Source of the DNA: Fistulifera solaris
Taxonomy: Eukaryota > Bacillariophyta > Bacillariophyceae > Naviculales > Stauroneidaceae
Direction: 5' to 3'
Assembly (NCBI GenBank): GCA_030295235.1
Contig: AP026144.1
Span: forward strand, 124,001-188,000
DNA: 64,000 bases
Shown here: positions 40,301 through 51,874 of the stretch, piece after piece
Position numbering within the stretch: position 1 is the first letter of the stretch
Layout: each line of letters begins with the position of its first letter
The notes under the pieces: generated by a model
What the model was told of the DNA's origin: nothing
What the model saw: only the letters and a program-made list of their open reading frames with translations
Database searches by the model: none
Translations under genes and position numbers: made by a program

Positions 40301-41084
40301 CTGCCTTTCACTTTCTTGCCATCATAGCAGCAGTACCAATTCGCTCTGGCGAAGAAGAAACAAACGGTCCTCGCACTGCTGTTTTAAGGCAGATACACAG
40401 CGTGTGGCCTGCTGTTGCCGGTAGATTGAAATCAGTGAGCGCCGAAGTGCGACCATCGAATAAGACGTCATTGGTCATCAAATATCCCTCGTCGCAGCCG
40501 ATGCATATTGATGTTAGTGAAAAAAGAGTTTTTCTTTCGAAAGTATTCGAGCTTATTGCTGGAATGGCAGAAGCATCCGACGATTTCATGGCTAGAAGAT
40601 TTAGAGATGTAGTTTGGCCCTCTATCGGTGGATTGATGACACACTTTTTCAAAGGATCGAACGCTCAACAATCCGCGCATACGAGTCAATTTTTGGAAAG
40701 TGAGATTGGATTATTGTGCTCCATTATAAGTTGCTGTGGTCGAATGTTCAAGCACCGCGAAACGGGGGAAGCCTTAGCAGGGTTGATTCCTTCAATAGGG
40801 GGTATTATCATCCCTTTTATCGGAGACGAGAACAAGTGCGTCGCTGATATATGCATTGATACGCTGAAAGCCATGTGCTCTGTGGATAGTGACGCACTGC
40901 GAAGACCACTATTTGAGTTGGCTGGCATTTCTTTCAGAGCGTGCCCTCTTTTGACCAATCGGAAACCTCTGTCACGTTGACAAGCCGCAATTTCATTCAT
41001 AGCAAAGACTTTGCAGCTGAAGAAGCGGCTAAACACTTGATTGAATTTATAGAAAGCCTTCCCGAACAACCTCTTTTATCTTAA
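37368..41084 (+). CDS. TTI1-like HEAT-repeat protein (TTT complex), two frameshifts
   Basis: Three reading frames in series form one protein of about 1,230 residues made of helical repeats. The first break is in a run of eight A at about 38866-38873. Removing one A links 'TLSKDTAKK' to 'LKAFILTEENMFIIRDVFSS'. The second is near 40935, where one extra T moves 'ELAGISF' to 'QSVPSFDQSE' and the end 'ESLPEQPLLS' at 41084. The C-terminal part ('HSVWPAVAGRLKSVS', 'FELIAGMAEASDDFMARRFR', 'DVVWPSIGGLM') resembles TTI1, which with TEL2 and TTI2 loads Hsp90 onto PIKK kinases such as TOR, ATM and ATR. Identification rests on the C-terminal pattern and overall length. Confidence 0.75.
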
Positions 41085-41451
41085 GAGGAAGAAGTGATTC
41101 TACAGCCGCCTACTGTATTCCATGACTATATCTGCGCCCACCCTTTTACTTAAAATCAGTCCTCATTTAAGGGTTGCGGAGTACGTCATCAAATGATTAC
41201 TTCGTATGCGATCAGATTGGATGCAATGAATCCAATCAACTTTCGAATAATTGGACTCGGAAGTCATAGCACGAAAACGACACTCGTATTACGCTCAGAA
41301 AGCTAGCAGAAATATAGACGAAAGCAGTCTGAAATACCAAAGCACCATGCAACTCTGACACGTTAATTTTACACAATGACCTAACCAAATAAATGAAGAG
41401 AGTATCCTTAAAAGACTCTATTCCACCGGCGTCAATCAACGCACGACCTAC
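41085..41451. other. Short convergent intergenic region
   Basis: About 370 bases between the 3' ends of two convergent genes. It should hold both polyadenylation regions. Nothing else is seen. Confidence 0.4.
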
Positions 41452-42996
41452 TTAGTCCAGCATGACGTGAGCTATTCGATTGATCGCTTGCATTGGATTT
41501 GGTAATATCGGCAGATCACCTGTTAGCGCAGCATTCGATGCCAAGATGTCTTCTTCAAGGTAAAGCTCCTTTAAAGCTGACACATCACCAACCGTAACTT
41601 GAAAGGCTAATCTTGATATCACATTTTTGAGACCGTTCACAAGACTATCGCGTTCATCCAGCGTGTTAGACTCGAAGATGTATACCTGTCCATTGCTGAC
41701 TGTTATTGTAAAAAAGCAGAAATCTTCGCGTTCTTCCACTAGATCTTGATTGGTCAGTAGCTCGTCTCTGCTAGATGATTTTATGGAAACTATGTCAAAG
41801 AGGTCAATTGAGGTTGTAAGCGCATCATGAGTTTGACCTCCGACAACCGTTGTCCATGATATTCTGGGCTGTTCTGATTCGTGCTCGTTTAGATACGGAG
41901 AACCTTTCTTGACATGCATTGCTACTGTTCGTCCTTTCCAATCACTTGTTCCATTTCCTGCTGCTCCTGGTGCTTGAAGGTACAATAACGCAACCCCTTT
42001 TGTTGTCATCCGACGGATGAAGCGGAGCGTAAAGTCTTCATCGAAGTATGGACGGTCAGACTCAGCCGGATTTGCCGAAGTGCAAGCATTGTCATAGAAC
42101 AGATCAATAAGCCGTCGTACGGGATTCTTGGATAAACTGATCTCACGAAACGTTTCGCGAAACTGTGATTGAGCACCAAAGTTAACATCATCGGCACAGA
42201 ACGTACCAAATAGTTGTCGGGCTACATTGTCACGAACCGAGCTAGAGTCACCTTCTGGTTTCTTCGACTGGTCGTCGTCGATCATGATTGTATCATCGAT
42301 TGCAGCAGCATCCTTCGATTCATCTACAGACATGGTATTACCAAGAACAGGCGTGTCCGGAACGTCGTGAACGATTGCCGGTTGTTCCTCTACTAAACTA
42401 TCAGTAGAAGACAATGTAATTTTGACTCCGCTATCGGGCAAAGGAGGAGTTGAATACACAGAACCATTTTCCGAGTTATCAGGAGAGTCCACGGAGACTG
42501 GTCCTTTGTACGTTGCCTTTCGATAGGTCAAGAGGTCTTCCGGTCTCTTATCGGCCGATGGGGAATCCGGAACACGAAATGACTCTGGCGACATTCCTGT
42601 TCCTTCTACTGCGTCTGGCGATTCAAGGTATTTTCCATCCGGCGTTACTTCTACAGACATGGAAGTCGCAAGACGACCAAATGGTTCGGAAAGGTCGTCT
42701 GCCGTTACTTCCTCCGGAAAAAGGTTTCTGCGAATTCTTTCATCCATTTGTTCTTTCGATTCAGGGGTCAGTACCTCAACATCATCCCCGATTGTAATAT
42801 TGATTAACTGAGGTGTTTCGGGGACCAGTGTTACGTCAAAGTCGGCAGTGATTGCATTGGGAGATTTAAAGTTGTTGCTCTTCTTTCGGAAAGGAGGCAA
42901 AAATCTCCTCTGCGATGGATTCGTGCCCGTTTGTTCGGGTGATTTCTCCACGATATCGCTATTGTCGCGACGAGAAACCTTGATCGGAGTCACCAT
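41452..42996 (-). CDS. Unknown protein with disordered N-terminal half and PH-like C-terminal domain
   Basis: 514 residues. Residues 1 to about 260 are polar, with many Ser-Pro sites and acidic runs ('DDTIMIDDDQSKKPEGDSSS'), likely a phosphorylated tail. The second half starts with an amphipathic helix ('FRETFREISLSKNPVRRLID') and then alternates strands: 'FTLRFIRRMTTKGVALLYLQ', 'FCFFTITVSNGQVYIFESNT' and 'LDERDSLVNGLKNVISRLAF'. This ends in a helix as a PH-like domain does. I do not recognise the family. It may bind phosphoinositides or peptides at membranes, but that is inferred from fold resemblance only. Intact. Confidence 0.65.
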   Translation of the reverse strand: MVTPIKVSRRDNSDIVEKSPEQTGTNPSQRRFLPPFRKKSNNFKSPNAITADFDVTLVPETPQLINITIGDDVEVLTPESKEQMDERIRRNLFPEEVTADDLSEPFGRLATSMSVEVTPDGKYLESPDAVEGTGMSPESFRVPDSPSADKRPEDLLTYRKATYKGPVSVDSPDNSENGSVYSTPPLPDSGVKITLSSTDSLVEEQPAIVHDVPDTPVLGNTMSVDESKDAAAIDDTIMIDDDQSKKPEGDSSSVRDNVARQLFGTFCADDVNFGAQSQFRETFREISLSKNPVRRLIDLFYDNACTSANPAESDRPYFDEDFTLRFIRRMTTKGVALLYLQAPGAAGNGTSDWKGRTVAMHVKKGSPYLNEHESEQPRISWTTVVGGQTHDALTTSIDLFDIVSIKSSSRDELLTNQDLVEEREDFCFFTITVSNGQVYIFESNTLDERDSLVNGLKNVISRLAFQVTVGDVSALKELYLEEDILASNAALTGDLPILPNPMQAINRIAHVMLD

Positions 42997-43683
42997 GGTG
43001 ACTGAATATTGTCTGGTGCTTTCGTTGCAGAGATAAGGTGGAGCTATGTGTCACAAAAATGGACAATAAATACGGTCAACGATGGAAAGATGATGATGAT
43101 GATTCTTGAAGGTCGCTATTGCACTATTCCACTTTGCAATTTTTTACTTTGATGTAATACAATGTAACGAGGCGATCCTTGTGTGACTGTTTCAGCGCTT
43201 GGTGCACCTAATGCAGAGGCAAACAAGCATGCAAGAGAAGACCTTGTTGCCATTCGAGGGGAAGACGTTCCAAGTGCCCGAAAGCTGCTTTGGCTTTCGC
43301 CGTTGAATGGGAAAAATAGGCGCACTTTTGGACACATTCGTTTACACCACCAAAAATACATGTGCCCCAACACCGGTACTCATTTTCATTAATCTTAGAA
43401 CAAGAACTGACAGAGAACCGTCCTCTTTGCGCTAAGTACTGGGTGCCGCGTCAATCATTCTCTCATCCGCGAAGCTTGAGTGGGAAAAAAGTGTAGGCCT
43501 TGTGGACGTCATCCTTGTGTGCACCGTTCCTCTTAAATTATGCTTTGTTCTGTTTGAAAAATAGATGATGACGAGCAAAGTGACAAAACAGCGGTTCCTT
43601 TCTGTTGAATTACCTGGCTCAGTGTTTACAAAGTCTTATTTATTATCTTTATATATACAAAAGCCTCTCTTCCTTTCAACGCA
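42997..43683. other. Divergent intergenic region
   Basis: About 690 bases between divergent genes. Small frames on both strands around 43116-43392 look like shadows of each other and have no homolog I recognise. It holds the promoter of the PDZ-ferredoxin gene; a TATATATA run lies about 33 bp before its ATG (43650-43657). Confidence 0.4.
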
Positions 43684-44683
43684 ATGCAGTCATTTGCGCT
43701 TCTTATTTACCTACTAGTCTATTCGACAACCGCAACCGACGCATTCGTTGTCCGACAAACGAGCAATGCGCATCCCCAATCGGCATTACGTTCATCAGCT
43801 GCAGGAATCCCTGTTACGATGATGGAATCCGTTGCCGATGCCATGTCGGGAGCAGGACCTATTCAAGTAGACATGAATCAGTACAATCTAGATCCAGAAA
43901 TTATTGCGAATGAATGGACTGCCGTTCTGCAACCGGCGACACCCCTGCAAGAAGAAGGTATTTATCTGCAAGCCAAAAACAAACGAGGAATTCTAGTCGA
44001 TACCGTGAAAATAAAGATCCCTCGTCGAAAAGGAAAAGGACTCGGATTAGAGTTACTGGAGCTGGCCGGTGGTCGAGAAGACGGGTTGGGGATTACCGTT
44101 GTGTCGGGTTTGGTGGAGGGCGGTTGCGCCGACGGCTCCGAAATAATGGTAGGAGATTCGATCAGCAAATTGCAAGTCGTCGATGCGCAAGAAAATGAAA
44201 TCGTTTCTGTTTCTACCGAGTGTCTGAGCTACGACGGCACGGTCGATGCCATTTTGTCGTTGCCACCGGCGGCAGATGGCCAAAGTATGGTGATTACGCT
44301 CAAGCGTCTTCGTCGCAAACCAAAAGTGCAAGTCACGATACAATATCCACCTTCCATGAAAGAAAATGATGTAACAATAGAATTGTTTTCGGGCGAAAAT
44401 CTGCGACGATCGATGCTAATTAAAGGGATAAAACTCAATGACCCCGCTCGCGCGTCGTTTCGATATTGGAGGGACCGGCAGCTGCGGTGCCGAAGGTACA
44501 TGTGGCACGTGTAGTATCAGCATCATTCGGGGACAAGAGCTATTAAGTCCACCGGGACAGACAGAGCAACAAATGTTCCGCAACAACCCGCGATGGCGAC
44601 TGTCTTGTAAGGCCCGCGTTGGATATGGCTTGCGGGAGGGAGAATTGGTGGTTCGTGTAAATCCAGGTCAATGGGAACAATGA
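43684..44683 (+). CDS. Plastid-type PDZ domain fused to a 2Fe-2S ferredoxin domain (one frameshift)
   Basis: The N-terminus is a signal peptide ('FALLIYLLVYSTTA') ending in 'TDAFVVR', a diatom plastid-import motif. A PDZ domain follows ('GKGLGLELLELAGGREDGLG', 'GLVEGGCADGSEIMVGDSI'). The C-terminus is a 2Fe-2S ferredoxin fold with Cys ligands in 'GSCGAEGTCGTC' and the last in 'WRLSCKARV'. The frame breaks at the CCCC run near 44441-44444; removing one C gives 'KLNDPLARRFDIGG' and joins the two domains. The combination suggests a membrane- or protease-docked electron carrier in the plastid. Its partner is unknown, and the location is inferred from the leader. Confidence 0.8.
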
Positions 44684-45609
44684 TGTTTGCTATTACAGCA
44701 GCAACACTGATATATATCATTGCTATTTTGTTGATCAATTTGATCCGACGGTCTTTCCCGTGATTACCTTCAAGTATTTTGCGAGTCAGTTGTCAAAGAA
44801 AAGCGGACACCGCTGATTACGGACACATACCAAATACTCAATTCTCAGCGATAAAGTAAAGCAGTCTACTTTTCTCATTTTCACAGAAACAGCGTCATTT
44901 AGAAAGGATGCAACTGAAATATGTAAAGGTTTGTTTTGGTTAATACAAAGTAGGTCCATTCGTTTTCACCTTTGCCCACATTCAGTAATGAAATAAAATG
45001 ACAGCGTCACAGTTGTTAGCCAATCTTTGACAATCTCTTAAGCATATATAATTATCTCATCGGCGTAGTTACTTTATTGGCGTTATTATTGCGTTGGATT
45101 ATTGAAGCTGGCCCCCTTCCCCCATAGCTTTCACTTCTTTCCACTATACGGTAAAGTGTACGCTTTGACTTCCTGTGACTCGACTCATTATCAGTCCCAG
45201 CGTTGGTTGCCTACATTCACTGCGCTACGTTGTTGATCGATTTTGGACAACCAATTAAGCGATTACAAGTTTATTCCTAATTGCTTTCATCGTTGCATTT
45301 GTGTATTGATCACATTGTTGATTGGATTGCAACAAACGTTAGAACTGAGCAGTCCTTGTCCTTGTTTGTCCCGTTGAGTGCACTATACATCAAAGTGTCT
45401 GCGCCCTTTCAGGGTCTATGTATCCTTACCCTTATACTTACACACCACGAAGGAAGTCATCCTGACGAGCCGCATGCCGCACATGCACGCAAACTATTTA
45501 TCGTTTTCTGTTTTGTTGGGTTGAAATCTATTCTATCGCATTTGTGGCTCCTTGTTCGGTCGCCTTTGGTGCAAAAACTTCTTTCAACAGACTAGTGCTT
45601 GCAGTAAAC
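44684..45609. other. Intergenic interval
   Basis: About 930 bases upstream of the CAX gene. A frame of about 100 codons at 45281-45595 has no recognisable domain and runs into the 5' end of the CAX frame; I leave it out. AT-rich TATATA runs lie at 44710 and 45045. Confidence 0.4.
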
Positions 45610-47228
45610 ATGACAAAACACCCAGACGAAGAAGAGACGCTTCCTTTGACGCGCAAGAACAGTCCGCGTCGTGCTTCCTCTTCGTTACTCGATGAGCTCC
45701 GTTCTTCGACTGATATTGTTTTTCAAAGTCGTTACAACTGGTTACTCGTCTTGGGACCGATGGCTGTCTTAGGAGAAGCATCCGGGACGCTCAATGAAGC
45801 GGCTTGCTTTGCCTTTTCGGGTTTGGCTTTGATTCCTCTGGCCGAACGATTGTCGTTTATTACCGAACAAGTTGCCGAACACACCAACGGAACGATCGGT
45901 GCTTTATTGAATGCGACATTTGGGAATGCTCCGGAATTATTAATATCGGTGGCGGCTCTCAATTCGGGTTACTACCGCGTCGTGCAGTTGGCCATGCTGG
46001 GGTCGATGTTTACGAATATGATACTGGTATTTGGTGTGGCGTGTTTAATTGGGGGATTTCGATGGCAAGTGCAAGAACTCCGATTAACCTCTGGTAATGT
46101 CAATGTGCTCATGTTGATGCTTTCGACGAGTGGATTGTTGTTTCCTGCGGCGTTGGTGTTGACGGGGCAACTCGATCTGGATGTACACAACCGCGACGAT
46201 CGCATACCCTCCAAACAAGAAGTCAAATTTTCCAGAGTCAATGCTGCTGTTATGCTCATTCTGTATTTATGCTTCTTACTCTTTCAACTCGGAACGCACA
46301 AGGACGAATTTGACGAAAAACCTCGTCCCAAGACTAAATTCAATGCATTTTGCCGGCGGTTTCTTCGACGCACCAATCAAGACGTTATCAGCAGTAATCA
46401 TGATTCGTTTTCACAAACCGAACTACGGTTACTGCGGCGAAAATCGCATCAATCCGAGTCAAAGCTTTTGAACGGGAACGATCTTATGAATATAGAGGAG
46501 GATGACACGAGCGCGGACGGTGATTCGTCTGTGCATCACCGGAGACGACAACGAAAAATGAGTTTGGGTAGAAGCATTCCTACCGCCGACGCCATGTTAC
46601 ATTCCAGCGTGTCTTCGGACAAGATGAAGCATGCCTTAGATTTGGATTTTAGCAGTACCCATCACGACGATGAAGACGGCAACGCGTCGGACGATTCCCA
46701 TGCACACCATTCGGGACCGCTCATTTCATTACGGGTGGGTATCGGGTGGCTTTTCATCATCACCTTGTGCGTATCTGCCATTACGGATGTTTTAGTAGAG
46801 ACGATTGATGGCTTTGCCGCACGCATGGGCGTCAGTCAAGTGTTTACATCCATGGTCATTGTACCGTTCTTTTCCAATGTGGCCGAGCAAGTGAGTGCTT
46901 TCCTTTTGCCTACCGGAACGAAATGGATCTTTGTGTGGGAGTCACTGTGGGAAGTGCTATACAAATAGCCACCTTTGTATTACCCGGCAGTGTGTTGATT
47001 GGAATGATGATGGATCGATCCATGACACTCTTCTTTCACGGCTACGAAACCGTTAGTTTGTTCTTTGGAGTCATGGTGGTGGGAGTGATTTTACAAAGTG
47101 GTACCACCAACTGGTTGGTGGGTGCTATTCTTGTGGGAATATATGTCATTTTTGCTTCTGGTATTTGGTTCCATGAAGTGGAGGAATTGACCGTGGATGC
47201 CGAGACCTTCCGCGTTTCGGGCGGCTAA
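45610..47228 (+). CDS. CAX-type Ca2+ (cation)/H+ exchanger (one frameshift)
   Basis: About 539 residues with eleven or so hydrophobic helices split by a long acidic and His-rich loop (about residues 235-375; 'THHDDEDGNASDDSHAHH'). Both CAX repeat signatures are present: 'NATFGNAPELLISVAAL' in the first half and 'VPFFSNVAEQVSAF' in the second. The frame breaks just after this at the TTTT run near 46911. With one more T it reads 'SAFLFAYRNEMDLCVGVTVG' and continues to the end at 47228. Exchangers of this family load Ca2+, Mn2+ or other cations into the vacuole against protons. The His-rich loop may sense metal or pH. The ATG at 45610 is the first that leaves a compact N-terminus. Confidence 0.88.
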
Positions 47229-47788
47229 AGCAATGGGGGGATAAATTTTTCGCATCCAAGAGCCTAACGTGAATCAATTTTTCGAAGCGAAGAGAGGCGA
47301 GAAACAAAACGCCTTTTTCTGGTCATGAGAGGCTACTCAGCATGATATCCTTCAATCGACCCAAAGATCAGTGCAAATATGCATTGAGTTGAAAGTATTT
47401 GGATCAAAAGCATTCAACTGTAAGTTTGTTTTGAATATAGAATATTTTACAATTTTTCATGAACCCTCATACAAGGTAATTTGGGCGGACGGTTGTTGGC
47501 GGAAGTGCTGAGGTATTTTGTCATGGGAGGACAAGCAAAGACAGTTATGAATCAGGTGCATGTGAGACATCGACGTAAATAATGTCCGGTGCTATAGAAA
47601 CGTTGTTGCGAATGAATGGTCACTCGACATAACCATTTTACCAAGATTTTTATATGCAATTGGTGCTCCTAGATGCTGACATCAATAAAGTAAACCTGAA
47701 AGTAACTTGTGCTCATGTCCCATCCCTCAAATCTTTCGATACATTCTATGTTCGTTTAAGTGACTTCTACACACATTCCAACACAAAT

Positions 47789-49121
47789 GGTTTCCAAAAC
47801 AATCTGCGAAACGAACGTATTGTAGGCAGCACTGCCGCTTCAAAAAGTATGCTAAACGATCTTCTGGTAGCTGCATGGTCGCTCCAAAAAATATGTATTC
47901 ATGACTGAAGTGCAGTCGTGGCGAAAAGCGGTCAACACTATTATCTATAGTAAATACGCAGACAACGTTTCGCAAAGCTTTTCAAGCCTATTTCACTGTA
48001 ATTACGACAAAAGGTTTCAAAAAAATCTGCGAAACGATCTTCTGGTAGCAGCATGGTCGCTCCAAAAATATGTATTCATGACTGAAGTGCAGTCGTGGCG
48101 AAAAACGGTCAACACTATTATCTATAGTAAATACGCAGACAACGTTTCGCAAGGCTCTTCGACATACAAATATTAAGTCGTGTAGTGCAAACGCCGCCAA
48201 AGCCTATTTCACTGCAATAACGACAAAAGGTTTCAAAAAAATCTGCGAAACGATCTTGTTGTAGGCAGCATGGTCGCTCCAAGAAATATGTATTCATGAC
48301 TGAAGTGCAGTCGTGGCGAAAAACGGTCAACACTATTATCTATAGTAAATTCGCAGACAACGTTTCGCAAGGCTTTTTGACATACAAATATTAAGTCGTG
48401 TAGTGCAAACGCCGCCAAAGCCTATTTCACTGCAATAACGACAAAAGGTTTCAAAAAAAATCTGCGAAACGATCTTGTTGTAGGCAGCATTGCCGCTCCA
48501 AGAAATATGTATTCATGACTGAAGTGCAGTCGTGGCGAAAAGCGGTCAACACTATTATCTATAGTAAATACGCAGACAACGTTTCGCAAGGCTCTTCAAC
48601 ATACAAATATTAAGTCGTGTAGTGCAAACGCCGCCAAAGCCTATTTCACTGCAATAACGACAAAAGGTTTCAAAAAAATCTGCGAAACGATCTTGTTGTA
48701 GGCAGCATGGTCGCTCCAAGAAATATGTATTCATGACTGAAGTGCAGTCGTGGCGAAAAACGGTCAACACTATTATCTATAGTAAATTCGCAGACAACGT
48801 TTCGCAAGGCTTTTTGACATACAAATATTAAGTCGTGTAGTGCAAACGCCGCCAAAGCCTATTTCACTGCAATAACGACAAAAGGTTTCAAAAAAATCTG
48901 CGAAACGATCTTGTTGTAGGCAGCATTGCCGCTCCAAGAAATATGTATTCATGACTGAAGTGCAGTCGTGGCGAAAAGCGGTCAACACTATTATCTATAG
49001 TAAATACGCAGACAACGTTTCGCAAAGCTTTTCAAGCCTATTTCACTGTAATTACGACAAAAGGTTTCAAAAAAATCTGCGAAACGATCTTCTGGTAGCA
49101 GCATGGTCGCTCCAAAAAATA
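47789..49121 (+). repeat. Tandem satellite array, about 218-bp units with shorter end units
   Basis: The word ATGACTGAAGTGCAGTCGTG recurs at 47901, 48078, 48296, 48515, 48733 and 48951, giving periods of 177, 218, 219, 218 and 218 bp. The 177-bp unit at the left end and the last unit at the right share the same short variant (without the block ending in ACGCCGCC). The long form fills the middle. Each unit holds CTGCGAAACG and its inverse CGTTTCGCAA. Alternate long units differ by a few shared substitutions (AAATTC/AAATAC, CTTTTTGAC/CTCTTCAAC), a two-unit higher-order pattern. It is not coding. Confidence 0.93.
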
Positions 49122-49604
49122 ATATGCAAACGCATCTATATTTTCCTAATTGGGTTGGTTCTACATTTTTTATTGCAAATATCGATCGCCTTGAGCTAAA
49201 AATATGATTTGCGACACAACAAAAATATTTTCGAATCAAAGTCGCCTGTCGCCAGATGTCTGCATGGACGATGAACTGACAAATTATATATCAGGAAAGC
49301 GTCTCAATTTACTTCGCTCGATTAAAGAAAAACTCATACCAGTCTATAGGGTTCCATCGACATCGATTTTTTCACCAATCAGCGATTCTCCTCCATTTTT
49401 GGGGGGCTCGACCTCTACAGGAACGACGGTTTTGGTGTCAAGAAACAATTCGTCGTTGCATATCAGCAAAGCACGATCAATATATGCATTCGGTTCATAG
49501 CGAGAAAGCAAGTTCTTTGCGAAACGCAATCAAGAAAGGTCTTTGCTGCTTAATGGCGAATGGCGATAGAGGAGAAAGATCATGGAAAATGACATCAAAC
49601 GGCG

Positions 49605-49692
49605 CGAAAACGAGTTCTTTCGACGTCTGACTGTCGCTCGCTTCGCTCACGACTTTTATACAGAGTAATTTCCAATTGGTCCACCAGCATGG
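49605..49692. repeat. Dispersed element, copy B
   Basis: Shares CGTCTG, CGCTCGCTTCGCTC and GGTCCACCAGCATGG, in the same order and at nearly the same spacing, with the element at 32990-33076. The stem of the second hairpin is less perfect here. Both copies lie in repeat-rich intergenic DNA. Confidence 0.55.
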
Positions 49693-49814
49693 TATTACGA
49701 ACAATAATTGCCCACATTTCGGTGGTTGGCATCTTCATCCTATTTCTCTTTGCTTTGTCGTGTTACCTGGTACCAGGAACAAGAAGCAAAACATACCATA
49801 TTATCCTATTCATT

Positions 49815-51793
49815 ATGAAAGGCTGGCCTTTATGGATTAGTTTAGCATTGTTGCTGAGTGCAACAGATGCTTTCGTGACACCAATCAACGTTTTTACTCA
49901 TCGTCATCGGCAGCACTTTCAAAGTGGCCGATGTCATTCTCGAAACAGCCGACAATCTCTTCCACGACACTTGCTGCTGTGCCGTTATCGTCGATAACAA
50001 CACCGGAAACGGGTTCTGTAGCCCTCTGGAATTTGTTTCTTGAGACTCTCATTATCAACGGAGTTCCGGCTTTGTTTACGATTTTAACGATCGGCGCGGC
50101 CGCATTCTTTCTCGCGATTGCGCGCGGAAAAGATAAAAAGTCTACGGAACGATCCCCGTTCGGAGGAAAGAATCCAGTTTACCAGCTTTACGATGACTTG
50201 TATGGTGATCAAGATCAAACTACCGAAAAGGAACGAAAAAGTCCCTTTCAACGTCTCTTGGGATCGCGACAACCCGAACCGCTTCCGCAAAATGTCGGAG
50301 TCCCCGCCGAACAGTACATTACCCTCACTAATTTGAATCGCGTGTATGATTCCTACAAATACAGCATGACCGCTGCAACACAAAGTAAAGCAGCGGCGGC
50401 AGCCGCCTTTCGGCAAACGGCATTTCAGAATGCTTGGGTCAAGGCGGTGGCGGAAGATTCATCGGTGTGGCGCGAATTGCAACAAGCCGAAGCGGAATTC
50501 CTGGAGGAAGGTGCTTCTCTTACGTCAGATTTGCATGCTCTGCAAACGCAACTGACTCAGAATGTTGTTGATGAAGAGGTCAAGGCCATGATGGAGGATG
50601 GTGACGCTTCCTCTCTTTATCAACTGGATCCTCATGTGACCGTCAGCAACGTGACGGCAAATGCGACAAAGGTTGAACGAAAGAACCCTTGGAAGAGCAA
50701 AAACGTCAACAGTAAGATTCTGGAGCTGCAAAAATCAATTCAAGACTTGGAACTCGATTTTATTCGAAATGTGGTGAACATTGTTGGTCCGAAACATGCT
50801 GCCTCCGTTCGGACAGCCTTGATGGGTAATGTCGCCACGCGAGGCATTGGAAGTCTTTTACAAGACTTGCAAGATCGGCCACTGAACCAACTCCTTTCTT
50901 CCAAGGATCATGTTCGCCCAAATCTATTCGTCGCGCGCTTTCCCGGTGACGCCACAGCATCTCAGGTGGAAACACTCCGTGAAGAAGTCACCGCCATTGT
51001 GAATTCGGCTCGTCCGGGTATTGATGAAGCTCTGATTGTTCTCCAGACCGGAGGTGGAACGGTTACTGGCTATGGTTTAGCGGCGGCTCAGTTGCTGCGT
51101 CTCAAGACGGCCGGATTGAAACTGACGATTGCTGTGGAACAAGTCGCGGCGTCGGGTGGGTATATGATGTGTTGTGTAGCCGACCATATTGTAGCGAGTC
51201 CATTCGCTGTGTTGGGGTCGATTGGTGTAATCACCGACATTCCTAACGTATACGAAAGACTCAAAAGGAGGGCATTGAATTTCAAACTGTTACAGCGGGA
51301 AAGTTCAAACGGACTTTAACGCCCACCAAAAAAAGTATCGAAGGAAGATTTCGAAAAGACTAAGGCAGACGTGGAGGAAATCTTGGTGCTTTTTCGAGAT
51401 TTCGTCGCGGAAAACCGACCCCAATTGGATATTGAGAAAGTAGCCACTGGTGAAACATGGTTCGGAACAGCGGCACTCGAACGAAAGCTCTGCGACGAAA
51501 TCAAAGCGGTTGATGACACAATAGCTGATTTTGTCAAGAAGGGATACAATGTATTTGAAATTGAATATACTCCCCCAGTGGAAACCCTATTTGGTCGCAT
51601 TTCGCCAGCAAGTGCCGAAAAGCTGAATAGTACGGGTGGAGATGGGTTGCTAACAAAGGGTGTTACATGGCTCGTTCGGACAGTTGCTCGCGAGGTCACG
51701 AAGGAACTCGGAGGCTCGTTTAACGATGTTCCTTTACAGAACCGATATATGATGAAAGACGACAGGGCAGACAGAATCAGGTCGCAAGATTAA
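49815..51793 (+). CDS. SohB/SppA-type signal peptide peptidase (S49), plastid-targeted, three frameshifts
   Basis: The leader 'MKGWPLWISLALLLSATDAF' is a signal peptide with the plastid motif at its end. After the transit region there is a membrane helix ('ALFTILTIGAAAFFLAIA'), a coiled middle, and an S49 core: 'DEALIVLQTGGGTVTGYGLA', 'AVEQVAASGGYMMCCVADHI' with the Ser nucleophile, then 'GSIGVITDIPNVYERLKR'. Three one-base changes restore one protein: an extra T near 49918, an extra G near 51270 ('LKREGIEFQTVTAGKFKR') and one A less in a run of seven at 51327-51333 ('KKVSKEDFEKTK'). SppA-type proteases in plastids degrade membrane proteins at thylakoids. The Lys of the Ser-Lys dyad probably lies in the 'ERLKR' region. 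Confidence 0.82.
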
Positions 51794-51874
51794 GAGAGCT
51801 CGCATTCCCTTTACAAGCGCGATATAACATTGCTATTAGCTGGATGGTAAGTTAGTAAAATTTTTAATGACTTT

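Larger units (their letters stand above)
47229..49814. other. Large gene-free interval dominated by a tandem array
   Basis: About 2.6 kb. The first 550 bases are unremarkable. The central 1.3 kb is the 218-bp satellite. The last 700 bases contain weak frames (49204-49500) without recognisable content, a dispersed hairpin element (49605-49692) and the leader of the SohB-like gene. Confidence 0.6.

Noticed and set aside
45281-45595. 104-codon frame just upstream of the CAX gene as an N-terminal extension or separate gene
   Set aside because: It is in another frame, has no known domain, and the CAX protein begins naturally at 45610.
47901-49199. Small open frames of 60-90 codons recurring in each satellite unit
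   Set aside because: They recur only because the DNA unit recurs, appear on both strands, and have no domain or consistent start.
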